Positions 23,738 through 32,133 of a DNA stretch of 33,502 nt are shown here, one piece after another; position 1 is the stretch's first letter, and every line of letters starts with the position of its first letter. Where the stretch lies: the NCBI RefSeq assembly GCF_013304385.1, contig NZ_JAAITU010000044.1:1-33502 (forward strand), given 5' to 3'. The DNA is from Blautia glucerasea (GTDB taxonomy: Bacteria; Bacillota; Clostridia; Lachnospirales; Lachnospiraceae). The position numbers and the translations under genes are program-made. The notes beneath the pieces were generated by a model. That model saw only the letters and a program-made list of their open reading frames with translations. It had not been told where the DNA came from and did no database searches.

Positions 23738-25672
23738 ATGGTTGTCACATTAAAAGATGGATCTAAAAAAGAATATTCCGAACCAAAGTCTGTTATTGAG
23801 ATTGCTTCCGACATCAGTGAAGGACTTGCCAGAGTTGCCTGTGCAGGAGAACTGGACGGAGAGGTTGTCGATCTTAGAACAGTTATTGATAAAGACTGTG
23901 AGCTCAGCATTCTTACATTTGAGGATGAAGGCGGAAAAGCTGCATTTCGTCATACAGCATCCCATATCCTGGCTCAGGCACTGAAAAGACTGTATCCGGA
24001 TGTGAAGCTGGCGATCGGACCTTCTATTGCAGAGGGATTTTATTATGATATTGACAGTGAGACACCAATCCAGACAAATGATCTTGCAAAGATCGAAGCT
24101 GAGATGAAAAAGGTGGTAAAAGAAGCACTGCCTATTACACGCTTTACAAAGCCAAGAGAAGAAGCAATTGCTTATTTTGAGGAAAAAAATGAGCCTTACA
24201 AGGTAGAATTGATCCAGGATCTGCCAGAAGGTGCCGAGATCAGCTTTTATCAGCAGGGTGAGTTTGTAGATTTGTGCGCAGGTCCCCATCTGATGAGCAC
24301 AAAACCTGTCAAAGCATTTAAGCTTACCAGTCTTGCTGGTGCATACTGGAGAGGCAGCGAGAAGAATAAGATGCTTACCAGGATCTATGGTACTGCTTAT
24401 ACCAAGAAAGCAGAGCTGGAAGAATACCTGAACCGTATGGAAGAAGCAAAGAAACGTGACCACAGAAAGCTTGGTAAAGAGCTTGGTCTGTTTATGATGA
24501 GTGATGAAGGACCTGGCTTCCCATTCTTCCTTCCAAAGGGTATGGTTCTGAAGAATACACTTCTGGATTACTGGAGAGAGATCCATCAGAAGGCTGGATA
24601 TGTGGAGATTTCCACACCTATTATCTTGAACCGTCATCTGTGGGAAACATCCGGACACTGGGATCATTATAAAGAGAATATGTATACAACAGTGATCGAT
24701 GAGCAGGATTACGCCATCAAACCAATGAACTGTCCTGGCGGCATCCTTGTATATCAGTCAGAACCACGTTCTTACCGGGATCTGCCACTGCGTATGGGTG
24801 AGCTTGGTCTTGTCCATCGTCATGAGAAATCCGGTCAGCTTCATGGCCTGATGCGTGTACGTTGCTTTACACAGGATGATGCCCATATCTTTATGATGCC
24901 TGAGCAGATCCGTGACGAGATCAAAGGCGTTGCAAAGCTGATCGATGAAGTATACCAGCTGTTTGGATTTAAATATCATGTAGAACTTTCCACACGGCCT
25001 GAGGATTCCATGGGAAGTGACGAAGATTGGGATATGGCGACTACAGCACTTCAGGGTGCTTTGGATGATTTGGGTCTGTCCTATTCTGTAAATGAAGGAG
25101 ACGGAGCATTCTATGGTCCTAAGATTGATTTCCATCTGGAAGATTCTATTGGAAGAACATGGCAGTGTGGTACGATCCAGCTTGACTTCCAGCTGCCAAT
25201 GAGATTTAACTGCGAATATATCGGAGCTGATGGAGAGAAGCATCGTCCGATCATGATCCATCGTGTTGTATTTGGTTCTATTGAGCGTTTCATCGGTATC
25301 CTGATTGAGCATTTTGCTGGTGCATTCCCTACATGGCTTTCACCAGTACAGGTAAAGGTACTTCCTATTTCTGACAAATATATGGATTATGCAGGAAAAG
25401 TACTTGATGACCTGAAGGAAAATGGTATCCGTGCAGAAATCGATACCCGTGCAGAGAAGATCGGTTACAAGATCCGTGAGGCGAGACTGCAGAAGATTCC
25501 GTACATGCTTGTTGTAGGTGCAAAGGAAGAGGAAGAAGGCAAGGTTTCTGTAAGAAGCCGTTTCCTTGGTGATGAAGGAGCTAAAGACCTGAGCGTATTT
25601 GTCTCTGATATTAAAGAGGAGATCAGAACACGAGCAAACCGTAAGGTTGAAGTGCAGGAAGAAAAGAAATAA
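23738..25672 (+). CDS. thrS: Threonyl-tRNA synthetase
   Basis: A 644-residue class II synthetase of normal length. It has a TGS domain (residues 1-62), a second-additional/editing domain with HTASHILAQ and CAGPHL, the catalytic core with MNCPGGILVYQ (a zinc cysteine), RMGELGLVHRHEKSG and RVRCFTQDDAHIF, PMMIHRV-like PIMIHRVVFGSIERFIGIL, and an anticodon-binding domain (VQVKVLPISDKY onward). The ATG at 23738 is chosen because AAAGGAG ends eight bases before it; the frame runs six codons farther upstream to a GTG. Expression is controlled by the T-box in front. Confidence 0.97.
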   Translation: MVVTLKDGSKKEYSEPKSVIEIASDISEGLARVACAGELDGEVVDLRTVIDKDCELSILTFEDEGGKAAFRHTASHILAQALKRLYPDVKLAIGPSIAEGFYYDIDSETPIQTNDLAKIEAEMKKVVKEALPITRFTKPREEAIAYFEEKNEPYKVELIQDLPEGAEISFYQQGEFVDLCAGPHLMSTKPVKAFKLTSLAGAYWRGSEKNKMLTRIYGTAYTKKAELEEYLNRMEEAKKRDHRKLGKELGLFMMSDEGPGFPFFLPKGMVLKNTLLDYWREIHQKAGYVEISTPIILNRHLWETSGHWDHYKENMYTTVIDEQDYAIKPMNCPGGILVYQSEPRSYRDLPLRMGELGLVHRHEKSGQLHGLMRVRCFTQDDAHIFMMPEQIRDEIKGVAKLIDEVYQLFGFKYHVELSTRPEDSMGSDEDWDMATTALQGALDDLGLSYSVNEGDGAFYGPKIDFHLEDSIGRTWQCGTIQLDFQLPMRFNCEYIGADGEKHRPIMIHRVVFGSIERFIGILIEHFAGAFPTWLSPVQVKVLPISDKYMDYAGKVLDDLKENGIRAEIDTRAEKIGYKIREARLQKIPYMLVVGAKEEEEGKVSVRSRFLGDEGAKDLSVFVSDIKEEIRTRANRKVEVQEEKK

Positions 25673-25705
25673 ACCAGCAAAAGAAATAAAACAGTAAAAG
25701 AAATT

Positions 25706-25751
25706 ATGAAAGGACTGCAATCCGGGAAAAACCTGCGATACAGTCCTTTTG
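25706..25751 (+). terminator. thrS terminator
   Basis: AAAGGACTG (25709-25717) pairs with CAGTCCTTTT (25741-25750), with a 23-base loop that can form its own short stem. The T-rich end gives a plausible intrinsic terminator for thrS. Confidence 0.65.
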
Positions 25752-25762
25752 TAAAATGGAGG

Positions 25763-25946
25763 TTTATCTCAGTCGAGAAGACTCCCACCTCTTTCAGGTG
25801 GTGAGTAACAGCAAGTTCGTCTAAGTGGGAGTCCAATCTCCGACTGAGATAAACGCTCCGCGAGGATGCGCAGTGATTCTGTAAAGAATATGTCAGCTTA
25901 CGCTGACCAGAATCACGCGCCAAGTCTCGCGGCTGCTCGACTTGAA
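25763..25946 (+). repeat. Type-A structured repeat element, copy 2
   Basis: 184 bases, differing from the copy at 16540 at only four positions, all in the inner arm of domain 1. Here the small hairpin is CACCT-CTTTC-AGGTG with Watson-Crick pairs, where copy 1 has CATTT with two G-U pairs. Domain 2 is identical. The element fills the gap between convergent thrS and aroE and ends nine bases before the aroE stop codon, so read-through from either side would transcribe it. Confidence 0.8.
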
Positions 25947-25954
25947 TCTGAACT

Positions 25955-26824
25955 TTATTCTGAGAAGAAAGCCGCTTTGGTCTGTTCAACTGGCATATCC
26001 TGGCCAGTCCACAGACGGAAGGCTTCTGCACCCTGATACAGAAGCATATACATGCCGTTAAAAGTATGACAGCCAGCAAGCTTTGCTTCCTGCAGAAAAC
26101 GGGTTTCTCTGGGATTATAGATCACATCAGAAACGATCAGATCTTTATGGTATATGGAGGTATCTGTGATGATAGCATTCTCTGTATTTGGAGCCATACC
26201 AAGGGATGTGGCATTTAAAAGCAGGTAGCTTTTTGAAATGGCATTTTTAAGAGCCTGCTGATCCTGGTTTTCGTGAAGATAAGCATTGCAGGGCAGATTA
26301 TGGTTGATGTTATCCACAAGCCTGCGGGTGCGATCCCAGAAACGGCTGGTTTTCCTGGCGAAAATGTGTATATCCTTTACTCCGTCCAGTGCTGCCTGTG
26401 CACAAATAGCAGTGGCAGCTCCACCAGCACCCATTATGGTAAGCGTCTTCCCGATAAGGTCATAGCCGGCGTCCTGTACTGCACGCATATATCCCATACC
26501 ATCTGTATTATAACCGATCAGTCTGCCATTATCATTTACAACTGTATTAATGGCACCGATCAAAGAAGCAGCAGGAGATAGTTCGTCCATAAGCTCTACT
26601 GCTTTGTTTTTGTTTGGCATTGTCAGATTAAAACCGCGGATACCACAGGTTTTCAGTCCCTGTACAGCAGCAGGAAGACCCTCTTCTCCTACATCAAAGC
26701 AAAGATATACGTAATCAAGCCCTAACAGACGAAAGGCTTCATTATGCATGGATGGTGAAATACTGTGTGCAACCGGGCTTCCAAGAAGAGCAGTAAGTTT
26801 TGTATGGCCAGTGATTGGAATCAT
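25955..26824 (-). CDS. aroE: Shikimate dehydrogenase
   Basis: A 289-residue NADP-dependent shikimate dehydrogenase. The substrate domain has LLGSPVAHSISPSMHNEAF (S-x-S binding motif) and FNLTMPNKNKAVELMDELS with the catalytic lysine. The nucleotide domain has TIMGAGGAATAICAQAA. VIYNPRETRFLQEAKLAG and GMYMLLYQGAEAFRLWTG close the family pattern. The start is ATG at 26824-26822, with GGAGG six bases upstream; the frame extends eleven codons further. It is divergent from aroD, with 77 bases between the starts. It is one of only two - strand genes in the window. Confidence 0.95.
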   Translation of the reverse strand: MIPITGHTKLTALLGSPVAHSISPSMHNEAFRLLGLDYVYLCFDVGEEGLPAAVQGLKTCGIRGFNLTMPNKNKAVELMDELSPAASLIGAINTVVNDNGRLIGYNTDGMGYMRAVQDAGYDLIGKTLTIMGAGGAATAICAQAALDGVKDIHIFARKTSRFWDRTRRLVDNINHNLPCNAYLHENQDQQALKNAISKSYLLLNATSLGMAPNTENAIITDTSIYHKDLIVSDVIYNPRETRFLQEAKLAGCHTFNGMYMLLYQGAEAFRLWTGQDMPVEQTKAAFFSE

Positions 26825-26901
26825 AATATACCTCCATTTACAGATCAGTGTGATCATCGTGTTGCTTTTATTTTATTTCAGTGAAAAGGAGATGTCAAGA
26901 A

Positions 26902-27681
26902 ATGACAAAACCCATTCAGGTAAAAAACATTATACTGGGAGAGGGAATGCCCAAGATATGTGTTCCTCTCACAGAAAGTAAATCAGAGGAAATATATACA
27001 CAAGCTGTGAATGCAAAGACGGCAGGAGCAGAGCTGGTGGAGTGGAGAGCAGATTTTTACTGCAATCTTTGTAATGAGGATGATTTAAGGGACACATTGG
27101 AAGAATTGATCAGGATTTTGGATGGTATTCCGTTGATATTTACTATTCGTACAAAAAAAGAAGGCGGAAACGCAGAATTATCCACAGAGGAGTATGTAAG
27201 GATCAATCTGGTCGCAGCCAGAACAAAAAAAGCTGATTTTGTGGATGTAGAAGTATTTGGAGAAGAGGAGGAGAAGAAGTCCCTGATCTTACAGCTCCAA
27301 AAAGAAGACTGCAGGGTAATTGCATCCAGTCATGATTTTGAAAAAACGGAAGAAAAAGAAGCGTTGGTTCAAAGATTTAAAAGAATGGATGAAACCGGTG
27401 CCGACATCTTAAAAATTGCTGTGATGCCAAAGAACTTTGAGGATGTTGCTGCAATTATGCAGGCAACAAAGGAAATGTGCACATGTACCAGCAAACCATT
27501 GATTTCCATGTCTATGGGAAGTATAGGCTCCATTAGCAGGATCGCAGGAGAAAATTTTGGTTCCTGCCTTACTTTTGCTACAGTAGGAGCTGCATCAGCG
27601 CCAGGGCAGTTCCCTATCCAGGAGCTTCGTGTAATGATGGAGACGCTTCATCAGGAAAACAGGCGGCAAGAAACCAAGTGA
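26902..27681 (+). CDS. aroD: Type I 3-dehydroquinate dehydratase
   Basis: A 259-residue type I enzyme. It removes water from 3-dehydroquinate through a Schiff base in the shikimate pathway. VEWRADFY holds the substrate-binding Glu/Arg region, VIASSHDFEKTE the catalytic His, and ILKIAVMPKN the Schiff-base lysine (about residue 165). ISMSMGSIGSISRIAGENFGS and APGQFPIQELR complete the site. The ATG at 26902 is used; AAAAGGAGA lies 10 bases upstream, and the frame is open seven codons before. The divergent neighbour aroE acts on its product, so the two form one pathway unit. Confidence 0.95.
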   Translation: MTKPIQVKNIILGEGMPKICVPLTESKSEEIYTQAVNAKTAGAELVEWRADFYCNLCNEDDLRDTLEELIRILDGIPLIFTIRTKKEGGNAELSTEEYVRINLVAARTKKADFVDVEVFGEEEEKKSLILQLQKEDCRVIASSHDFEKTEEKEALVQRFKRMDETGADILKIAVMPKNFEDVAAIMQATKEMCTCTSKPLISMSMGSIGSISRIAGENFGSCLTFATVGAASAPGQFPIQELRVMMETLHQENRRQETK

Positions 27682-27706
27682 TCAGAACTGACAGGAAAAA
27701 TGAAGA

Positions 27707-27750
27707 ATAAAGTAGAAGGATAAAGTAGAAGGATAAAGTAGAAGGATAAA
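27707..27750 (+). repeat. 13-bp tandem repeat
   Basis: Three perfect direct copies of ATAAAGTAGAAGG (27707-27719, 27720-27732, 27733-27745) are followed by a partial ATAAA. They lie between the aroD stop and the spoIIG promoter region, immediately before the candidate Spo0A boxes. Confidence 0.9.
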
Positions 27751-27751
27751 A

Positions 27752-27838
27752 AGTCGAAACATATCGAAATGTCACGAGAAATTCTAAAGATCCTGGTGGT
27801 TGTTTTGACAAAATCCGCACCCCCTATCACCTTATAAT
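27752..27838 (+). promoter_or_regulatory. spoIIG-type promoter with candidate Spo0A boxes
   Basis: Perfect TTGACA (27805-27810) and TATAAT (27833-27838) are separated by 22 bp, the same abnormal spacing known for the Spo0A-activated spoIIG promoter of B. subtilis. Upstream are AGTCGAA (27752-27758) and TATCGAA (27762-27768), each 6 of 7 to the 0A box TGTCGAA and exactly 10 bp apart. TTTGACA at the -35 is the complement of TGTCAAA, also 6 of 7. Activation by phosphorylated Spo0A is inferred. Confidence 0.8.
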
Positions 27839-27889
27839 GAATTCGCTCACCAAAGTGAAGGATTGACAGGTCATAGGGGGTTTTTATGT

Positions 27890-28729
27890 ATGAAGATATA
27901 CATAGATGTAGTCTTTGTAACAAATCTCTTAATGGACTATATTCTTCTGCAGGCAGTCGGCGCATATCTGTCCTGCTGCAAAAGCCAGAAGAGAACCTTT
28001 GCCGGGGCAATGATTGGTGCCCTGTTTTCCTGCCTGATTCTTTATGTACATATGGATGGGATTCTGACTGTAAGTATTTTGCTTCACGGTGGATGTGCCT
28101 GTTGCATGACCTTTTTGGCGTATGGATTAAAGCAGAAAGGAATTCTGGCAAAAGCAATTTTGTCGCTGTATCTTGCTGCGTTTCTTGCAGGAGGATTGTG
28201 GGATATGCTTATGCGGGGAAGAAAGAAAGGATTTTTGATTTTTCTTCTTTTTTCGGCGGTCACTTATTTTTGCTTTATGTTCCTGGCTTATATTTCACAG
28301 GTTGTGGATGTGAAAAAGAGGAATCTTTATCCGGTTGCCCTGTCTTATCAGGGAAAAGTACAGTCATCTTATGGATTATATGACACAGGGAATCTGCTGA
28401 CAGATCCAATCAGTGGAAAACCGGTTTCTGTTGTAACACCGGAATTTCTGGCAGGTTTACTGCCTGGATCGCTGGCAGAAAAAGTAACACATTTAAAAGA
28501 GAACCCAGGGGAGATTGAAAGTACGGAACTTGCAGGGCTGCATCCTCATTTTCTGATCTGCAGGAGTGTAGGAGGAGAAAGGATGCTTCTGGCAGTGACA
28601 CTGGAAGATCTGATCATTCACACTCCCAAAGAAGTGGTTCATATTGAAAGCCCGGTGTTGGTATTACCAGAGGAACCCTCTGCTTTGGGAAAAGAGTGCC
28701 AGGTGCTTTTGAATGCTAAATTGTTGTAA
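27890..28729 (+). CDS. spoIIGA: Sigma-E processing peptidase SpoIIGA
   Basis: A 279-residue membrane-bound aspartic protease that cleaves pro-sigma-E in the mother cell. The N-terminal half has about five membrane helices, beginning [20 protein letters not shown], the family hallmark. The C-terminal half carries the active-site motif [16 protein letters not shown] (Asp near residue 164). Length is close to the usual 300. The ATG at 27890 follows AGGGGG; an overlapping ATG at 27886 is in another frame. sigE follows after 16 bases, as in B. subtilis. Confidence 0.93.
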   Translation: MKIYIDVVFVTNLLMDYILLQAVGAYLSCCKSQKRTFAGAMIGALFSCLILYVHMDGILTVSILLHGGCACCMTFLAYGLKQKGILAKAILSLYLAAFLAGGLWDMLMRGRKKGFLIFLLFSAVTYFCFMFLAYISQVVDVKKRNLYPVALSYQGKVQSSYGLYDTGNLLTDPISGKPVSVVTPEFLAGLLPGSLAEKVTHLKENPGEIESTELAGLHPHFLICRSVGGERMLLAVTLEDLIIHTPKEVVHIESPVLVLPEEPSALGKECQVLLNAKLL

Positions 28730-28745
28730 CAGGAGGGGAATATCT

Positions 28746-29474
28746 ATGAACAGAGCAGCAGATGTAAGTTATTATCCGTTTCAGCTTTTTTCCAGGTTCG
28801 TATTCACAAGACCCAGGGAAATTTATTATATTGGAGGCAATGATATATTGCCACCACCCCTTACGCCGGAGCAGGAAAATGATGTGTTGGAGTGTTTGGG
28901 AACAGAACGGGAAAAAGAAGCCAAGGCTCTTCTTATTGAGCATAATCTTAGGCTGGTTGTTTATATTGCAAAGAAGTTTGATAATACAGGGGTAGGGGTA
29001 GAGGATCTGATCTCTATAGGAACCATAGGGTTGATCAAGGCAATTAATACCTTTAATCCTGTGAAAAAGATCAAGCTTGCAACATATGCATCCAGGTGTA
29101 TAGAAAATGAAATTCTGATGTATCTTCGCAGGAATAGTAAAATCAGAATGGAGGTTTCCATTGATGAGCCTTTGAACGTAGACTGGGACGGAAATGAGCT
29201 GTTGCTGTCAGATATTCTGGGAACAGATGAAGATGTGATATCCAGACGTCTGGAGGATGAGGTGGAGATTACATTACTGGGGAAAGCTATTGCAAAACTT
29301 TCACCAAGGGAGCAGACGATTATCAAATTACGTTTTGGAATTGGAAAGACGGATGGACGGGAGAAAACACAGAAAGAAGTGGCAGATCTTTTGGGTATTT
29401 CCCAGTCCTATATTTCCAGGCTGGAAAAACGTATTATGAAAAGGCTGAGAAAAGAAATCGTCAAGTACGAATAA
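28746..29474 (+). CDS. sigE: Early mother-cell sporulation sigma factor SigE (pro-protein)
   Basis: A 242-residue sigma-70 factor. Region 2 has [39 protein letters not shown] and [39 protein letters not shown] is diagnostic for SigE, and region 4 ends [27 protein letters not shown]. An N-terminal pro-sequence of about 25 residues is present; by analogy with B. subtilis, cleavage would fall before [14 protein letters not shown]. The ATG at 28746 follows AGGAGGGGA. Co-transcription with spoIIGA places the protease and its substrate together. Confidence 0.95.
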   Translation: MNRAADVSYYPFQLFSRFVFTRPREIYYIGGNDILPPPLTPEQENDVLECLGTEREKEAKALLIEHNLRLVVYIAKKFDNTGVGVEDLISIGTIGLIKAINTFNPVKKIKLATYASRCIENEILMYLRRNSKIRMEVSIDEPLNVDWDGNELLLSDILGTDEDVISRRLEDEVEITLLGKAIAKLSPREQTIIKLRFGIGKTDGREKTQKEVADLLGISQSYISRLEKRIMKRLRKEIVKYE

Positions 29475-29489
29475 AGAGGTAAGATTCAG

Positions 29490-29535
29490 AAGCATGGTTT
29501 TGGGAAAAGACTTATTCCGGGGATCATGCTTTTGA
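29490..29535 (+). terminator. Possible weak terminator after sigE
   Basis: AAGCATG (29490-29496) pairs with CATGCTT (29525-29531), then TT. The loop is long and the T-run short, so termination would be partial at best. Confidence 0.35.
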
Positions 29536-29616
29536 TGTGTGAAAGAACTATGATATGTGAAATGCATAAAGTCTCTGAATATGGGGATAATATCACAAAA
29601 GAGAGGAGAAAGAACA

Positions 29617-30048
29617 ATGAATGAAAACGCAGAATTACTGAATTATGTATACCAGAATTCGCAGATGGGCGTAGAATCCATAGACAGGATTCTGGATCTA
29701 ACAGAAGATGAATCATTTCGGGAGGTATTAAAGGAGCAACAGAAAGATTATATGAGATTTCATGAAAAGGCAAGAGAAAAGCTTCATGAGAATGGATTTG
29801 ATGAAAAAGGGTTAAATTCCTTTGAAAAAATGAGAACGTATTTGATGATCAACATGCAGACCTTAACAGATCAGTCGGTTTCTCATATTGCAAAAATGAT
29901 GATACAGGGAAGCAGTATGGGCATTACTGAAGCTTTGCAGAAACTGCATCAGTATGAGAATGATGCAGATAAGGAAATTCGGAAATTAATGGAGGACCTG
30001 AAGGATTTTGAAGAAAAAAATATAGAACGACTGAAGAAATATCTTTAA
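29617..30048 (+). CDS. Small helical protein, possibly ferritin-like (DUF2383-type)
   Basis: 143 residues, almost entirely helical and highly charged: NAELLNYVYQNSQMGVESIDRIL, EDESFREVLKEQQKDYMRFHEKA, MINMQTLTDQSVSHIAKMMIQGSSMGI and HQYENDADKEIRKLMEDLKDFEEKN. The pattern of four helices with E..H-type spacings resembles ferritin-like DUF2383 proteins. I recognise it only from memory, and metal binding is not certain. The ATG at 29617 follows GAGAGGAGAAAG; the frame extends 20 codons upstream. It is followed by a clear terminator, so it may be a monocistronic tail after sigE. Confidence 0.7.
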   Translation: MNENAELLNYVYQNSQMGVESIDRILDLTEDESFREVLKEQQKDYMRFHEKAREKLHENGFDEKGLNSFEKMRTYLMINMQTLTDQSVSHIAKMMIQGSSMGITEALQKLHQYENDADKEIRKLMEDLKDFEEKNIERLKKYL

Positions 30049-30080
30049 AAATTTAATTAAAACGAAAAAATCCTAGGATA

Positions 30081-30110
30081 AAAAGTCTGGAATGTTTCCG
30101 GACTTTTTTG
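30081..30110 (+). terminator. Terminator after the ferritin-like gene
   Basis: AGTCTGGAA (30084-30092) pairs with TTCCGGACT (30096-30104), including one G-U pair, around a 3-base loop. It is flanked by A-rich and T-rich runs (TTTTTT), giving a bidirectional-looking intrinsic terminator. Confidence 0.8.
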
Positions 30111-30116
30111 TTTACG

Positions 30117-30144
30117 TTGAAACTGTGATGTGATATAGTATTAC
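30117..30144 (+). promoter_or_regulatory. Possible promoter of the phenylacetate-CoA ligase gene
   Basis: TTGAAA (30117-30122), 16 bp and TATTAC (30139-30144) lie directly after the terminator and about 105 bases before the start. The -10 is imperfect. Confidence 0.4.
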
Positions 30145-30249
30145 TATGAATTTGATGATGTTAAAAGATAAAATAAAAGAAAGTTAAATGAAAAAGAAAG
30201 CTAAATACAGAAATTATCAGAAAAACAAAAGAAAGGAACATGTCAGATA

Positions 30250-31557
30250 ATGGAAAGATATTATCAACCGGAGATTGAGTGCGCTTCCCTGGATCAGATT
30301 CGGGAATTACAAAGCAAACGGCTTGTGAAGCAGGTACAGAATGTGTGGGAGCACGTTCCTATGTATAGAAAGAAAATGGAAGAACAGGGAGTAGAGCCAG
30401 GAGATATCCAATCAGTAGATGATCTTCATAAGCTTCCTTTTGTTACAAAGGACGATCTAAGGGAAGTTTATCCTTATGGTTTGCTGGCCAGACCACTATC
30501 AGACTGTGTCAGGATCCAGTCAACCAGCGGAACCACCGGCAGACGGGTAGTTGCTTTTTATACACAGCATGATATTGATCTTTGGGAAGACTGTTGTGCA
30601 AGGGCTATTGTTGCAGTTGGCGGTACAAAGGAAGATGTTTGCCATGTAAGTTATGGCTATGGACTGTTTACAGGCGGTGCTGGTCTTAATGGAGGTTCAC
30701 ATAAAGTAGGCTGCCTTACATTACCTATGTCTTCCGGGAACACAGACCGGCAGATTCAGTTTATGACAGACCTGGGATCCACGATTCTGTGTTGTACCCC
30801 TTCTTATGCTGCTTATTTGGCAGAGTGTATTTGCGAGCGGGGCGTACGGGACCAGATCAAGCTGAAGGCGGGTATTTTTGGAGCAGAAGCCTGGACTGAG
30901 GAGATGCGCAGGGATATTGAGGACAAGCTTGGAATCAAAGCCTACGATATATATGGACTAACTGAGATTTCAGGACCTGGAGTAGCATTTGAATGTTCAG
31001 CACAGTCCGGGATGCATGTAAATGAGGATCATTTTATTCCTGAGATCATCAATCCCAAAACAGGAGAGGTTCTTCCTGACGGAGAGAAAGGGGAACTTGT
31101 CTTTACTTGTATTTCAAAAGAAGCCTTCCCTTTGATGAGATACCGTACAAGGGATATTGGTATCCTTAGCAGAGAAAAGTGTTCCTGTGGAAGAACTCAT
31201 GTTAAAATGACAAAACCATTAGGCAGAAGTGATGATATGCTGATCGTAAAGGGCGTGAATGTATTCCCGTCCCAGATAGAGACTGTACTTATGAACAAAG
31301 GATACCCAGCAAACTATCAGATCATTGTTGATAGGGTAAATCATAGCGATACAATTGAAATACAGGTAGAGATGACTGCGGAAATGTTCTCTGACAGTCT
31401 GAGTGCTGTAGCTGCAAAGGAAAAAGAACTGGTAGATGCGTTAAAGGCTATGCTGGGTATTTATGCGAAAGTGAAGCTGGTAAATCCTAAAACCATTACT
31501 AGAAGTGAAGGAAAAGCAGTGCGTGTGATTGATAAACGTAATCTGTATCAGCAGTAA
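30250..31557 (+). CDS. paaK: Phenylacetate-CoA ligase family protein
   Basis: A 435-residue adenylate-forming enzyme of the PaaK type. The AMP-binding loop is STSGTTGRRVVAFYT (about residue 90). FGAEAWTEEMRRDIE and YDIYGLTEISGPGVAFEC are the PaaK-specific acceptor motifs, PLMRYRTRDIG is the hinge Asp/Arg motif, and CSCGRTHVKM with GRSDDMLIVKGVNVFPSQIE is the C-terminal domain. It would make an aryl-acetyl-CoA from ATP, CoA and the acid; phenylacetate or indoleacetate are likely substrates from aromatic amino acid breakdown. The start is ATG 30250, 12 bases after AAGGA. An ACT-domain protein follows. Confidence 0.9.
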   Translation: MERYYQPEIECASLDQIRELQSKRLVKQVQNVWEHVPMYRKKMEEQGVEPGDIQSVDDLHKLPFVTKDDLREVYPYGLLARPLSDCVRIQSTSGTTGRRVVAFYTQHDIDLWEDCCARAIVAVGGTKEDVCHVSYGYGLFTGGAGLNGGSHKVGCLTLPMSSGNTDRQIQFMTDLGSTILCCTPSYAAYLAECICERGVRDQIKLKAGIFGAEAWTEEMRRDIEDKLGIKAYDIYGLTEISGPGVAFECSAQSGMHVNEDHFIPEIINPKTGEVLPDGEKGELVFTCISKEAFPLMRYRTRDIGILSREKCSCGRTHVKMTKPLGRSDDMLIVKGVNVFPSQIETVLMNKGYPANYQIIVDRVNHSDTIEIQVEMTAEMFSDSLSAVAAKEKELVDALKAMLGIYAKVKLVNPKTITRSEGKAVRVIDKRNLYQQ

Positions 31558-31575
31558 GCTGTGGGATTTTTTGAG

Positions 31576-31629
31576 CAGTTATTCGGTTATGGGCAAGCAG
31601 TGAAGCGGACCTGGAATATCCGCTTGACT
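31576..31629 (+). repeat. 54-bp repeat, copy 1
   Basis: These 54 bases match 32952-33005 at 49 positions. They contain the short hairpin GCGGA...TCCGC and end CTTGACT. The copy fills most of the gap between paaK and the ACT gene and lies immediately before the ACT ribosome site (AAAGGAG). There is no -10 box at a suitable distance from the TTGACT. Confidence 0.85.
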
Positions 31630-31660
31630 CTTATTAAAAAGTGAAAGGAGCAGAAGATTT

Positions 31661-32092
31661 ATGACAGTAAAGCAGATTTCCGTTTTTCTTGAAAATAAGC
31701 CGGGGAAGCTGGCTGAGTTTACAGATGTTTTATCTGATAATAAGATTGATATGCGTGCGTTGTCTCTGGCAGAGGCAGCAGATTTCGGAATTGCCCGTGT
31801 TATTGTAGATGATGTATACAATGCATCTACGATTTTAAAAGATGCAGGATATGTATTTTCTATGACCAAGGTAGTTGCAGCTGTGATTCCAGATGAACCA
31901 GGCGGACTTTCCCATGTGATTAAGACTTTAGGCGATTCTGGAGTGAATATTGAATACATGTATGCATTTACCACCCCGAAAAAGGGAACTGCCTGCATGA
32001 TCCTTCGTGTAGAAGATGTTGCAAAAGCAATTGAAGTACTGCAAAAAGAAGGTATCCGTCAGGTTGAGCAGGAAGAATTGACGGAGTTATAA
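31661..32092 (+). CDS. Tandem ACT domain protein
   Basis: 143 residues made of two ACT domains: VKQISVFLENKPGKLAEFTDVLSDNKIDMRALSLAE (residues 3-38) and TKVVAAVIPDEPGGLSHVIKTLGDSGVNIEYMYAF (about residues 69-103). There is no catalytic domain. ACT pairs bind amino acids and act as sensors. Such genes often accompany PaaK-type ligases in Clostridia and Archaea, which suggests sensing of aromatic or branched-chain amino acids (inference). The ATG follows GAAAGGAGCAG. Confidence 0.9.
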   Translation: MTVKQISVFLENKPGKLAEFTDVLSDNKIDMRALSLAEAADFGIARVIVDDVYNASTILKDAGYVFSMTKVVAAVIPDEPGGLSHVIKTLGDSGVNIEYMYAFTTPKKGTACMILRVEDVAKAIEVLQKEGIRQVEQEELTEL

Positions 32093-32133
32093 AAAGCAAG
32101 GTGATCGAAAATGCGTGTGAGGGAGGAGTAAGT

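Noticed and set aside
23750..24667. A 305-codon open frame on the - strand
   Set aside because: It is antisense to thrS, with cysteine- and histidine-rich composition and no family resemblance; it is a shadow of the real gene.
31624..31629. TTGACT in the 54-bp repeat as a promoter for the ACT gene
   Set aside because: No -10-like hexamer occurs 16-18 bases downstream; the ribosome site lies there instead.
31576..31998. Conserved peptide on the - strand ending ADIPGPLHCLPITE
   Set aside because: The second copy of the 54-bp repeat gives a similar peptide, but every base difference that falls in the frame changes an amino acid, so there is no sign of protein-level selection.
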